From: Paludibacteraceae bacterium
GTDB taxonomy: Bacteria; Bacteroidota; Bacteroidia; Bacteroidales; Paludibacteraceae
Reading direction: 5' to 3'
Length of the DNA: 55,051 nucleotides
Assembly (NCBI GenBank): GCA_024401555.1
Contig: JAKSKV010000020.1
Coordinates: 1 to 55,051, forward strand
The translations under genes were made by a program, and so were the position numbers. The notes under the pieces were generated by a model. The model was not told the DNA's origin and did no database searches. It saw only the letters and a program-made list of their open reading frames with translations. Of the stretch, positions 18,560 through 25,603 are shown one piece after another (position 1 is the first letter of the stretch; each line of letters begins with the position of its first letter).

Positions 18560-19306
18560 TTATTGGATGACCGTAATGTGGAAACAGAACTGTCCGCTCT
18601 CCTTGATGACAAGAAGCTTCTTCTCGTTCCGCATCTCCCCTACCGTCTTGGAGAGGATGTTCTGGATATGCTTATAACTATACGCCCTGCCGTTCGAGAC
18701 ACGGATAAATTCCCAGTAGGAAATATCGAACGACGCACCGTAAAGGTGGCTGGTCGTATCCTTGGTGGCGTTCCGATTTCCCTTGCGGAGACGCTTTTGG
18801 CTCTCCTCGGTACGCAAACAGGAGGTGAGGTAGAGCTTGTAGGCGGGCTGCCTGCGCTCTTTGAGTTTTTGCTGGAAACGCTCACTGATCTCATTCAGCA
18901 CCTTATAGGCCTCCGGCGTCAAATAGGGATAGGAGTATTTGGCCGATTTTTTTCGGTAGCCGGTGGTATCGTTCACATAGACCAATGTGCCGCTCGCCAA
19001 CAAGGAATCCTTCACCGCCAAGAAATCGGCGTTTTTACGGAAAGGCGCATTCAAGCCGACCGCCTTGCCCGCCGCCACATGCAACTTGTTGGGGTCACGG
19101 AGAAATCGGCATCGGCCTAATGTGTGCAACTCATCCCAATGCCTGGTCGTGTGCGTCTTCTCGCCAGGTTCACTCAACGGATCGTCAGGAAAGAGGTCAA
19201 CATCCGGCGACGCATTAGCGAAGAATTGGTCCATAATGGCATCGCATCCTTGGCAGATCATCAGCAAAGGAAGCAACAATAACCATATTGAATTTCTAAA
19301 ATTCAT
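18560..19306 (-). CDS. DUF5715 family lipoprotein, M15 peptidase-like
   Basis: 248 aa from ATG 19306 (a GTG just upstream is less likely). Lipoprotein signal with lipobox (LMICQGC). The C-terminal half carries the pattern of D-Ala-D-Ala peptidases of the M15/VanY fold: SCLRTEESQKRLRK, then SHLYGASFDISYW and FCFHITV, supplying His, Asp and His ligands for zinc. It probably trims peptidoglycan cross-links in the periplasm, but DUF5715 has no firm experimental role that I can cite. Neighbours are a GNAT-type acetyltransferase upstream and recO downstream. Confidence 0.78.
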   Translation of the reverse strand: MNFRNSIWLLLLPLLMICQGCDAIMDQFFANASPDVDLFPDDPLSEPGEKTHTTRHWDELHTLGRCRFLRDPNKLHVAAGKAVGLNAPFRKNADFLAVKDSLLASGTLVYVNDTTGYRKKSAKYSYPYLTPEAYKVLNEISERFQQKLKERRQPAYKLYLTSCLRTEESQKRLRKGNRNATKDTTSHLYGASFDISYWEFIRVSNGRAYSYKHIQNILSKTVGEMRNEKKLLVIKESGQFCFHITVIQ

Positions 19307-19330
19307 CACCCGACTCTAACTGCTAACTTT

Positions 19331-20449
19331 TCAAATCTCTTTTGAATAACAACGACGTCTGATATAAGGAGTCTGATCATAATTGCGCCAAATACGGACC
19401 GCATTGATATTGCTCTCCAACTGCGGATTGGTGATCGCGTACTTGAAGCCCGCGTCTATATAGGCCTGTGTCAACTTCGTGTAATACAAGGCGTGGATTC
19501 CTCGGTTCTGCCACTCCGGCAAGACACCGTTGAGGTAGAGGTCGATCGTCTCCCGCTGGCGCAAAGCCTTGAGGATATGGACAAATCCGAACGGCAAAAC
19601 CTTTCCCTTCGCCTTTTGGAATCCCTTCGACAACGAAGGCATACTGACACCAAAGCCCACCACATCGTCGTGCTCGTCCAGGACGAAACAGACGAACTTT
19701 GGGTCGATGAAGGAGAAATAGGTGCTGATCAACGATTCGATCTCCTTCTCGGAGAGTTCGGCATAACCATATAGGTTCTTGAACGCTTCGTTCAGGGTAC
19801 GGAACATTGACTTTCCATATTTCAAGACATCCTTCTTCTTGTCGAATATCACCGCCCTCACATTGTACCTTCTGGCCAACCCTTCGCTGACGGCCTTCAC
19901 CTTCTCCGGCACATCGGTCACCCTAATGATATATTGTAGCCAATCCTCGTCTTTATGGAAGCCCAACTCCTCCAACATGGTCGGATAGTAGGGGTGGTTG
20001 TAGATATTGGCTATGGTAGGGAGTTTGTCGAATCCCTCGACAAGCAATCCCTCCTTGTCCATATCATTGAATCCGAGAGGACCCTGGATGATGGTCATAC
20101 CTCGCTGACGTCCCCACTCGATCACCTGATCGATAAGCGCGCGGAGCACCTCTATGTCCTCTATGAACTCCAACCATCCGAAACGAACCTTGCCGCCCCA
20201 CTTTTCGTTGGCCACCTTGTTGATGATAGCCGCCACACGTCCGGCCAGCTTGCCATCCTTATAGGCCAACCAATAATCGGCCTCACAATGGTCGAACGCC
20301 GGATTTTTATCCTTGCGCAAGACATTCATCTCATCAAACTCCAAAGGGGGAACCCAATATGCGTTTCCTTTATATAATTCGTACGGGAATCTGACGAATG
20401 CCTTCAAATCCCTTTTTGAATCAACTCTCTTTAATTCTATATTTGCCAT
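19331..20449 (-). CDS. GNAT-like N-acetyltransferase family protein
   Basis: 372 aa from ATG 20449 (MANIELKRVDSKRDLKAFV), the start that fits the family; a longer in-frame start lacks support and would overlap the promoter. The C-terminal part NGVLPEWQNRGIHALYYTKL and FKYAITNPQLESN is the acyl-CoA binding region of a GNAT fold. The N-terminal half (FPYELYKGNAYWVPPL...IQGPLGFNDMDKEGLL) is typical of large uncharacterised Bacteroidetes acetyltransferase-like proteins. The substrate is unknown. It begins the unit leading to DUF5715 and recO. Confidence 0.75.
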   Translation of the reverse strand: MANIELKRVDSKRDLKAFVRFPYELYKGNAYWVPPLEFDEMNVLRKDKNPAFDHCEADYWLAYKDGKLAGRVAAIINKVANEKWGGKVRFGWLEFIEDIEVLRALIDQVIEWGRQRGMTIIQGPLGFNDMDKEGLLVEGFDKLPTIANIYNHPYYPTMLEELGFHKDEDWLQYIIRVTDVPEKVKAVSEGLARRYNVRAVIFDKKKDVLKYGKSMFRTLNEAFKNLYGYAELSEKEIESLISTYFSFIDPKFVCFVLDEHDDVVGFGVSMPSLSKGFQKAKGKVLPFGFVHILKALRQRETIDLYLNGVLPEWQNRGIHALYYTKLTQAYIDAGFKYAITNPQLESNINAVRIWRNYDQTPYIRRRCYSKEI

Positions 20450-20471
20450 ACAGTGCACTAAAACTATCGCA

Positions 20472-20503
20472 CAAAAATACAATTCTTAATTGACTTTGCC
20501 GAA
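20472..20503 (-). promoter_or_regulatory. Promoter of the GNAT/DUF5715/recO unit
   Basis: On the minus strand TTCG (20500-20503), 20 bp, then a perfect -7 box TATTTTTG (20472-20479), 22 bases before the start codon. It is divergent from the HU promoter. Confidence 0.6.
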
Positions 20504-20574
20504 CTATCGTTTCTTAAATCTTATTTCTTCACTAAAAAATTGGTTTTAAGATTTTTTTAATCAGTGAAAATGAG

Positions 20575-20582
20575 TATATTTG
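20575..20582 (+). promoter_or_regulatory. -7 box for the HU/mini-protein unit
   Basis: TATATTTG is a perfect TAnnTTTG box, 51 bases before the HU start codon. The -33 region is only T-rich. Confidence 0.6.
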
Positions 20583-20633
20583 CACCCCGAAATTAATAGA
20601 AAAGTAAGTTATTATAAACAAAGTATTTTTGAG

Positions 20634-20936
20634 ATGACTAAAGCAGATATCGTCAACGAAATTTCAAGGACGACAGGAATAGAGAGAGAAGATGTTTTGA
20701 AAGTGGTAGAATCTTTCATGCGTGAAGTGAAGAGATCTTTGTCAAAGAGCGAGGACGTTTACTTGAGAGGATTCGGTTCCTTCATCGTTAAGGCAAGAGC
20801 TGAGAAGACTGCACGCAACATTTCAAAGAAGACTTCAATTATCATCCCAGCGCACAATATCCCAGCGTTCAAGCCAGCGAAGACCTTCATGAACGACGTG
20901 AAGAAGACAACAGTGAAGGACGCTAAGAAGAAATAA
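20634..20936 (+). CDS. HU family DNA-binding protein
   Basis: 100 aa from ATG 20634 (MTKADIVNEISRTTGIERED). The HU/IHF fold is complete: helical N-terminus, VYLRGFGSFIVKARAEKTARN for the beta-arm base, and a basic C-terminal extension (KTFMNDVKKTTVKDAKKK). It binds and bends DNA as a nucleoid protein. The start 18 codons upstream in the same frame lies on the -7 box and is excluded. The next genes are a 29-aa ribosomal mini-protein and RNase E/G, an order common in Bacteroidales. Confidence 0.93.
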   Translation: MTKADIVNEISRTTGIEREDVLKVVESFMREVKRSLSKSEDVYLRGFGSFIVKARAEKTARNISKKTSIIIPAHNIPAFKPAKTFMNDVKKTTVKDAKKK

Positions 20937-20972
20937 TTTTTTATATATTAGTAATCTTAAATTTTAACAACT

Positions 20973-21062
20973 ATGCCAAGCGGAAAGAAGAGAAAAAGAC
21001 ATAAAATGTCTACTCACAAACGCAAGAAGAGACTGAAGAAGAATCGTCATAAGAAGAAGTAA
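20973..21062 (+). CDS. AURKAIP1/COX24-domain ribosomal mini-protein (mS38/bS22-like)
   Basis: A 29-aa gene easily missed: MPSGKKRKRHKMSTHKRKK followed by RLKKNRHKKK, TAA. Eighteen of the 29 residues are Lys or Arg. The pattern KRKRHKM-x-THKRKKRLKKNRHKKK matches small basic proteins with the AURKAIP1/COX24 domain, related to mitochondrial mS38 and mycobacterial bS22, which sit on the small ribosomal subunit. It lies 36 bases after the HU gene and probably shares its transcript, which ends at the terminator at 21091-21129. Confidence 0.85.
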   Translation: MPSGKKRKRHKMSTHKRKKRLKKNRHKKK

Positions 21063-21090
21063 CAGTCTTAGTTGCGAAAAGAAAACGAAA

Positions 21091-21129
21091 GAACAAACTC
21101 GAGGTCATGCTTGGGTTTGTTCTTTTTTA
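21091..21129 (+). terminator. Intrinsic terminator after the mini-protein gene
   Basis: GAACAAAC (21091-21098) pairs with GTTTGTTC (21115-21122), followed by TTTTTT. It separates the HU/mini-protein unit from rng and may attenuate read-through into rng, for which I see no separate promoter. Confidence 0.75.
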
Positions 21130-21148
21130 TGTAACAAATTTTTTAATT

Positions 21149-22753
21149 ATGAATAGCGAATTAGTTATTGACGTTCAAGCATCGGAAATATCCATCGCCC
21201 AACTCGACGACAAAAAGTTGGTGGAGGTGAACAAGGATAAGCGCGATAGCAAATTCTCCGTCGGCGACATATACCTCGCCAAGGTGAAGAAGCTGATGCC
21301 AGGGCTCAATGCGGCATTCGTTGACGTAGGCTACGAGAAGGGAGCATTCCTCCACTACCAAGACCTTGGGCCACACTTCCTGACGCTCAATTCGTTCATG
21401 AAGGACGCCCTCAGCGGAAAGAAAAAGGGACTCACCCTCTCTCGCTACCAAATTCAAAAGGAGATCCAGAAGGGCGGACAGATCACCGATTTGCTCCAGA
21501 CCGGACAAGAGGTGCTCGTACAGATCGCCAAAGAACCGATCTCCACAAAAGGTCCAAGACTTACAGCGGAAATCTCCATCGCCGGCCGTTTCTTGGTCTT
21601 GATCCCGGGTGCGGACAAGGTATTTGTCTCCCAAAAGATCAAATCCAACGAGGAGCGCAACCGTATCAAGCAAATCGTCAGAAGCGTGAAACCTAAAAAC
21701 TTCGGTGTCATCGTACGTACCGTAGCGGAGGGAAAGAGCGTGGAGGATGTCAGCGCCGAAATCCAAATGTTGGTCGGCCGCTGGGAAGCTGGAGTCAAGA
21801 AGATGAGCAGTGAAGGCAAATTGCCGAAACTGATCCATGAGGAGTTGGGCCGTACCGTCTCCATCCTCAGAGACATCTTTAATCCTTCATTCGAGAGCAT
21901 CCACGTAAACGACAAGACCGTTTACAACGAGGTGCTTGAATATGTGGGCGAGATCGCACCGGAGAAGAAGGGAATTGTCAAACTATACAATAACGACACC
22001 CCTATTTTCGACCATTTCGGTGTAACCAAGCAGCTGAAATCGCTCTTCGGCAGAATAGTCTCTTTCAAGAACGGAGCCTATCTCTACATCGAAAAGACAG
22101 AGGCGATGCACGTCGTGGATGTCAACAGCGGTAACAAGTCCAAAGCAGGCAATGACCAAGAGGCCAACGCCATCGAGGTAAACCTCGCCGCAGCCGACGA
22201 ATTGGCAAGACAATTGCGTTTGAGAGACCTTGGAGGCATCATCGTAGTCGATTTCATCGATATGCTCAAGGCGGAGAACCGCCAGGCCCTCTACGAGCGA
22301 ATGAAGGCAAACATGGCAAACGACCGCGCAAGACACAACATCTTGCAACTCAGCAAGTTCGGTCTGATGCAAATCACACGTCAACGGGTGCGTCCTGAGA
22401 TGCACATCAACACAGAGGAGGTTTGTCCGACGTGTATGGGCAAAGGTGTTGCCCAACCATCCATCTTATTCGTCGACACATTGGAGAGTAAGATCGATTA
22501 TTTAGTGAATGTCTTGGAAATCAAGAAGTTCAAACTTTATGTCCACCCTTATGTGGCGGCTTATATCAACAAAGGCTTCCCATTCTTCACCCTGAAATCG
22601 AAGTGGAGTCGCAAATACCATTGTTCGTTTAAGCTGGTAGAGTCACAAAATTTCCCGTTCCTTCAATATAAATTCTACGATGAAAAAGGCAACGAGGTGG
22701 ACTTGACAGAGGAGTCTGAAACGATGCGTGAGGTCGAGGACGACGAGGATTGA
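21149..22753 (+). CDS. rng: Ribonuclease E/G family endoribonuclease
   Basis: 534 aa from ATG 21149 (MNSELVIDVQASEISIAQL). The S1 RNA-binding domain lies near the N-terminus (GDIYLAKVKKLMPGLNAAFVDVG), then the catalytic DNase I-like region with HVVDVNSGNKSK and GGIIVVDFIDM, whose aspartates bind the metal, and the zinc link CPTCMGKG. It matures 16S rRNA and starts mRNA decay from 5'-monophosphate ends. The length is that of RNase G, without the long RNase E tail. The terminator just after the gene (22790-22825) is the first of three near-identical copies; the other two lie in the accessory island. Confidence 0.93.
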   Translation: MNSELVIDVQASEISIAQLDDKKLVEVNKDKRDSKFSVGDIYLAKVKKLMPGLNAAFVDVGYEKGAFLHYQDLGPHFLTLNSFMKDALSGKKKGLTLSRYQIQKEIQKGGQITDLLQTGQEVLVQIAKEPISTKGPRLTAEISIAGRFLVLIPGADKVFVSQKIKSNEERNRIKQIVRSVKPKNFGVIVRTVAEGKSVEDVSAEIQMLVGRWEAGVKKMSSEGKLPKLIHEELGRTVSILRDIFNPSFESIHVNDKTVYNEVLEYVGEIAPEKKGIVKLYNNDTPIFDHFGVTKQLKSLFGRIVSFKNGAYLYIEKTEAMHVVDVNSGNKSKAGNDQEANAIEVNLAAADELARQLRLRDLGGIIVVDFIDMLKAENRQALYERMKANMANDRARHNILQLSKFGLMQITRQRVRPEMHINTEEVCPTCMGKGVAQPSILFVDTLESKIDYLVNVLEIKKFKLYVHPYVAAYINKGFPFFTLKSKWSRKYHCSFKLVESQNFPFLQYKFYDEKGNEVDLTEESETMREVEDDED

Positions 22754-22768
22754 TCCTTAACCCCCTAT

Positions 22769-22826
22769 CGCAGCTCTACAGAAAACATCGGGCGGTGAAT
22801 CGAATGGTTCGCCGCCCTTTTTATTG
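22769..22826 (+). repeat. Terminator-containing direct repeat, copy 1 (after rng)
   Basis: Runs from CGCAGCTCTACAG to TTTTTATTG and contains the 10-bp hairpin GGGCGGTGAA/TTCGCCGCCC (22790-22799 and 22808-22817) with loop TCGAATGG. Copy 2 (26705-26761) differs by one T in the T run; copy 3 (27953-27996) keeps the last 44 bases. Confidence 0.9.
22790..22825 (+). terminator. Intrinsic terminator of rng
   Basis: A 10-bp stem with one G-T pair, 8-base loop TCGAATGG, and a T5 run. It is the left boundary of the accessory island. Confidence 0.85.
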
Positions 22827-22840
22827 GACCAGGAAAGAAC

Positions 22841-22927
22841 TGCACGGTCTATTGTGCAATATTTAACATATTTTGCATACTCCAATGTGCAGTTTTTTAA
22901 AGAAATTGCACACTGCATCGTGCAATT
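22841..22927. promoter_or_regulatory. Three-unit palindrome array at 33-bp spacing, before ATPase 1
   Basis: Three copies of TGCAY-N8-GTGCA start at 22841, 22874 and 22907, exactly 33 bp apart; the right half-sites start at 22854, 22887 and 22920. Unit 3 extends to a perfect AATTGCAC-N8-GTGCAATT (22904-22927). Spacer sequences are not conserved. The last core half-site ends at 22924, 6 bp before the -7 box, so a bound protein would cover the -33 region. The layout suggests cooperative operator sites on one DNA face. Confidence 0.75.
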
Positions 22928-22930
22928 GAC

Positions 22931-22938
22931 TATATTTG
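22931..22938 (+). promoter_or_regulatory. -7 box for ATPase 1
   Basis: TATATTTG, a perfect Bacteroidetes -7 box, 16 bases before ATG 22955, so the leader is very short. It lies 6 bp after the third palindrome. Confidence 0.65.
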
Positions 22939-22954
22939 CATATTAAATCAAAGG

Positions 22955-24139
22955 ATGGATATGAACAGACTCATTGAAACATATAGACTTTTATTAAACA
23001 GAGTAAACACTGATTTTGTACGTTATCTTCACGATAAGATCAATTGGGAGAATCGATTGGTCTCAATATTGGGCGCCAGAGGAACAGGGAAAACCACGTT
23101 GCTTCTTCAACACATAAAGATGTGCGACGATCATGCGACCTCGCTCTATGTAACTGCGGATGATTTCTACTTCACCACACATAGACTCTTTGATCTTGCA
23201 AAAGAGTTTTACCAAAGTGGCGGCAAGAAACTGTACATCGACGAGATACACAAATACAATGGATGGTCTTCAGAGATTAAGAACATTTACGATCTTTTGC
23301 CAGATCTTCGCATTGTCTATACAGGTTCATCCATTTTAGATTTGGAACAAGGCGGAGCTGATTTAAGCAGGAGAAAAGTAGAGTATCATCTGAAGGGCCT
23401 CTCCTTCCGAGAATACCTCAACATTACCTTGCACGAGAACCTTCCCTCGTATTCGCTGGAAGATGTATTAGCGGGGAAAGTTGCTTTCCCTTATGTGGAA
23501 CATCGTCCACTGGCACTTTTCAAACAATACTTAAAGATCGGATATTATCCCTATTTTATAGAATCGGACGACTATAGCCTTCGACTCAGAAGTGTTTTAA
23601 AGCAGGTAGTAGAGTTTGATATTCCATCGTTCGCGAAAATGAATATCACATCTAGCGCAAAACTCAAAAAATTACTCTATGTCGTAGCGCAGAGTGTCCC
23701 TTTCAAACCCAACTTCTCCGTTTTGGAAAGAGAATTGGGTATTTCCAGGAATATATTGCCTGATTATCTAATGTATTTAGAAAAGGCGCAACTAATCACC
23801 ATGATACGAGACAAGGCAACAGGGATAAAAATATTGCAAAAAATAGACAAGATATACTTGAACAACCCCAACCTATTTTATGTTCTTGCGGATGGAGAGC
23901 CAAACATTGGAACCATTCGGGAAAATATCTTCATTCAATTTCTACAGGATTTGTACCCCATCGTCTCCTCTCCGACGCAAGCGGATTTCGAGGTGAACGA
24001 TTACACATTTGAAGTGGGGGGAAAGAATAAAACCACCCAACAAATCAAGGAAATAGAGAACTCTTATCTTGTCAAAGATGACATTGAATATGCCACTTCA
24101 CGTGAGATTCCACTCTGGATGTTCGGATTTCTCTATTGA
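22955..24139 (+). CDS. AAA (AAA_14/DUF4143-type) ATPase 1
   Basis: 394 aa. Walker A GARGTGKT at residues 40-47 and Walker B LYIDE at 93-97 (KKLYIDEIHKYNGW), then a sensor-like YTGSSIL. The C-terminal half holds a winged-helix-like stretch (LERELGISRNILPDYLMYLEKAQLI) and a nuclease-fold-like end (ADFEVNDYTFEVGGKNKTTQQIKEI) as in DUF4143 proteins. These ATPases are abundant in Bacteroidales, vary in copy number, and have no settled function. It is the first gene of the island, with its own promoter and palindrome array. A paralogue with the same architecture but low sequence similarity lies at 28143. Confidence 0.85.
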   Translation: MDMNRLIETYRLLLNRVNTDFVRYLHDKINWENRLVSILGARGTGKTTLLLQHIKMCDDHATSLYVTADDFYFTTHRLFDLAKEFYQSGGKKLYIDEIHKYNGWSSEIKNIYDLLPDLRIVYTGSSILDLEQGGADLSRRKVEYHLKGLSFREYLNITLHENLPSYSLEDVLAGKVAFPYVEHRPLALFKQYLKIGYYPYFIESDDYSLRLRSVLKQVVEFDIPSFAKMNITSSAKLKKLLYVVAQSVPFKPNFSVLERELGISRNILPDYLMYLEKAQLITMIRDKATGIKILQKIDKIYLNNPNLFYVLADGEPNIGTIRENIFIQFLQDLYPIVSSPTQADFEVNDYTFEVGGKNKTTQQIKEIENSYLVKDDIEYATSREIPLWMFGFLY

Positions 24140-24272
24140 GTGAATTAAGCATTCCTATTTGCACATTACAATAATTCTCCCTAACTTGCGGGAAATAAAA
24201 CATTAAACGAAAAGAATTATAACAAAAGAGAATATTTTAAATTAACATATTATAAATTAAAGCATTAGCTAT

Positions 24273-24280
24273 TATTCTTG
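24273..24280 (+). promoter_or_regulatory. Possible -7 box for the structured RNA
   Basis: TATTCTTG, one mismatch from TAnnTTTG. Transcription from it would begin about 24287, just before the first pairing arm at 24292. No clear -33 box. Confidence 0.4.
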
Positions 24281-24286
24281 TCCAAA

Positions 24287-24471
24287 TCAAAAGCCTGCAA
24301 ACTGATGATTTAGCATTATCGGATAAACGCTAATCCACGGGAAGCGTGCGCTCTCGTATCACTTGCTTAGAGTTGATGCTCATACCGTTTAGGTGTGGGC
24401 TAATCTAGCAAGTGAGCGGGGTTCTTGCAGGCTCCCCGTGGACAAGATAGAAAGGCTCGCACCTTTCTTTT
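24287..24471 (+). ncRNA. Candidate structured RNA with H-type pseudoknot
   Basis: The sequence supports one compact fold. Helix A pairs 24292-24300 with 24425-24433 (9 bp, perfect). Helix B pairs 24334-24341 with 24435-24442 (8 bp, perfect). B opens inside A and closes after it, so the two form a pseudoknot whose 3' strands are one base apart and could stack. Between A and B is a small hairpin (24310-24314 with 24329-24333). Between B and A' is a long arm: 24349-24352/24415-24418, 24360-24367/24407-24414 (8 bp) and 24378-24386/24392-24400 (9 bp, loop GTTTA). An alternative hairpin CGGGG/CCCCG (24417-24421, 24434-24438) competes with helix B, so a switch is conceivable. The RNA ends in an intrinsic terminator. 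It matches no family I recognise. It could be a free RNA or a regulatory leader of the methylase. Confidence 0.6.
24449..24471 (+). terminator. Intrinsic terminator ending the structured RNA
   Basis: AGAAAGG (24449-24455) pairs with CCTTTCT (24462-24468), loop CTCGCA, followed by TTT. It lies 49 bases before the methylase start and could act as an attenuator. Confidence 0.65.
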
Positions 24472-24484
24472 AGCCGATAGTGAA

Positions 24485-24518
24485 GATTGATAGTGTGATG
24501 TGAATAACGCTATCAATC
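24485..24518 (+). promoter_or_regulatory. Hairpin or operator abutting the methylase start codon
   Basis: GATTGATAG (24485-24493) and CTATCAATC (24510-24518) are perfect 9-bp complements and end one base before ATG 24520. A GATAGTG direct repeat (24476-24482 and 24490-24496) overlaps the left arm. It could hide the ribosome site in RNA or bind a regulator as DNA. Confidence 0.5.
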
Positions 24519-24519
24519 T

Positions 24520-25599
24520 ATGGCAGGAAATAAAAACCTTCATGCGGCGAACAAAGCGAAGAAGGATGAGTTCTACACGCAACTATCCGACATTGCCAAC
24601 GAGTTAAAACACTACAAACAGCACTTTGCAGGAAAGACAGTGTTTTGTAACTGCGACGACCCTTACGAAAGCAACTTTTTCAAATACTTTGCTCTCAACT
24701 TCAATGTTTTGGGACTGAAAAAACTGATTGCCACCTGCTACGACGGTTCGCCCGTAGCTGCAACACAAATGCTCCTTTTTGAACCTGAGGCACCATACGG
24801 CAAACAAGAAAAAACACGCATGCCACACAAAATAGTGATTACCGAAGTACGCGATGTGAACGGAGATGGAGCAACTGATCTTGCCGATGTGGAGTGGCTA
24901 ATCAAGAATGACAAAAATGTACTTACAACCCTGCAAGGTAATGGCGATTTCCGATCCAAGGAATGTGTTGAATTACTAAAAGAAGCCGATATTGTGGTTA
25001 CAAATCCGCCTTTCTCGTTGTTTCGTGAATATGTGGCGCAATTAATAGAGCATAATAAGAAATTCCTTGTTATCGGTAATCAGAATACAATTCAGACAAA
25101 AGAAATATTTCCATTGTTTAAGGAAAACAAAATGTGGCTTGGATTTGGTTTTAAGGGAGGAGCAGGGCATTTTTATAGTGTTTATGAAGATACGGCATCG
25201 GCCGGTGATCATCGTGAGGGTATGATTCGAGTTTCAGGTGTCAATTGGTTTACTAATCTTTCACACGATAAAAGAATTGAGCATCTTGACTTATATAAAA
25301 CATATTCTCCTGAAGAGTATCCCAAATACGACAACTACGATGCAATTAACATAGATAAAACAGCTGATATACCTGTTAATTACGATGGTATAATGGGTGT
25401 ACCTATTACTTTTTTAGATAAGTATTGTCCAGAACAATTTGAAATAATATGGCAAGCTACAGGAAACACACGGGCATGTGCTCCTAAAGAGATATTACAG
25501 GAATTGAACTATAAAAAGCACCCAGAAGATAGAGGAGGATGTCCTGTAATTAATGGGAAAAGACTATATGGGAGGATTTTAATCCGCAAAAAACAATAA
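24520..25599 (+). CDS. EcoRI-family adenine-specific DNA methyltransferase
   Basis: 359 aa. The N-terminus LHAANKAKKDEFYTQLSDIANEL and the central catalytic motif TNPPFSLFREY (NPPF at 162-165) match the EcoRI methylase family (PF13651), which uses S-adenosylmethionine to make N6-methyladenine. Further family segments are VIGNQNTI, FGFKGGAGHFYS and GVPITFLDKYCPEQFEI. No EcoRI-like endonuclease is present; the next gene, 4 bases on, is a DUF262-HNH nuclease that probably forms a restriction pair with it. The coding sequence is clearly more AT-rich than the flanking housekeeping genes, a sign of transfer. No promoter is visible between the upstream terminator and the start. Confidence 0.9.
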   Translation: MAGNKNLHAANKAKKDEFYTQLSDIANELKHYKQHFAGKTVFCNCDDPYESNFFKYFALNFNVLGLKKLIATCYDGSPVAATQMLLFEPEAPYGKQEKTRMPHKIVITEVRDVNGDGATDLADVEWLIKNDKNVLTTLQGNGDFRSKECVELLKEADIVVTNPPFSLFREYVAQLIEHNKKFLVIGNQNTIQTKEIFPLFKENKMWLGFGFKGGAGHFYSVYEDTASAGDHREGMIRVSGVNWFTNLSHDKRIEHLDLYKTYSPEEYPKYDNYDAINIDKTADIPVNYDGIMGVPITFLDKYCPEQFEIIWQATGNTRACAPKEILQELNYKKHPEDRGGCPVINGKRLYGRILIRKKQ

Positions 25600-25603
25600 A
25601 ATC

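Larger units (their letters stand above)
24140..24519 (+). other. 380-bp non-coding region between ATPase 1 and the methylase
   Basis: No plausible coding sequence. The first ~130 bases are AT-rich with nothing recognisable. The rest holds a weak -7 box (24273-24280), a structured RNA candidate (24287-24471) with its terminator (24449-24471), and a hairpin touching the methylase start (24485-24518). Confidence 0.8.

Noticed and set aside
21161-21838. 225-codon minus-strand frame opposite rng
   Set aside because: It is antisense to conserved RNase E/G coding sequence and is explained by codon composition.
22841-22939. CRISPR-like array before ATPase 1
   Set aside because: Only three units, conserved parts are short half-sites, there are no cas genes, and the array sits directly on a promoter; operators fit better.
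24287-24471. tRNA, tmRNA or transposon omega-RNA for the structured region
   Set aside because: No cloverleaf or CCA-type end, no tag frame, and no TnpB/IscB gene; the nearby HNH protein is of the DUF262 type.
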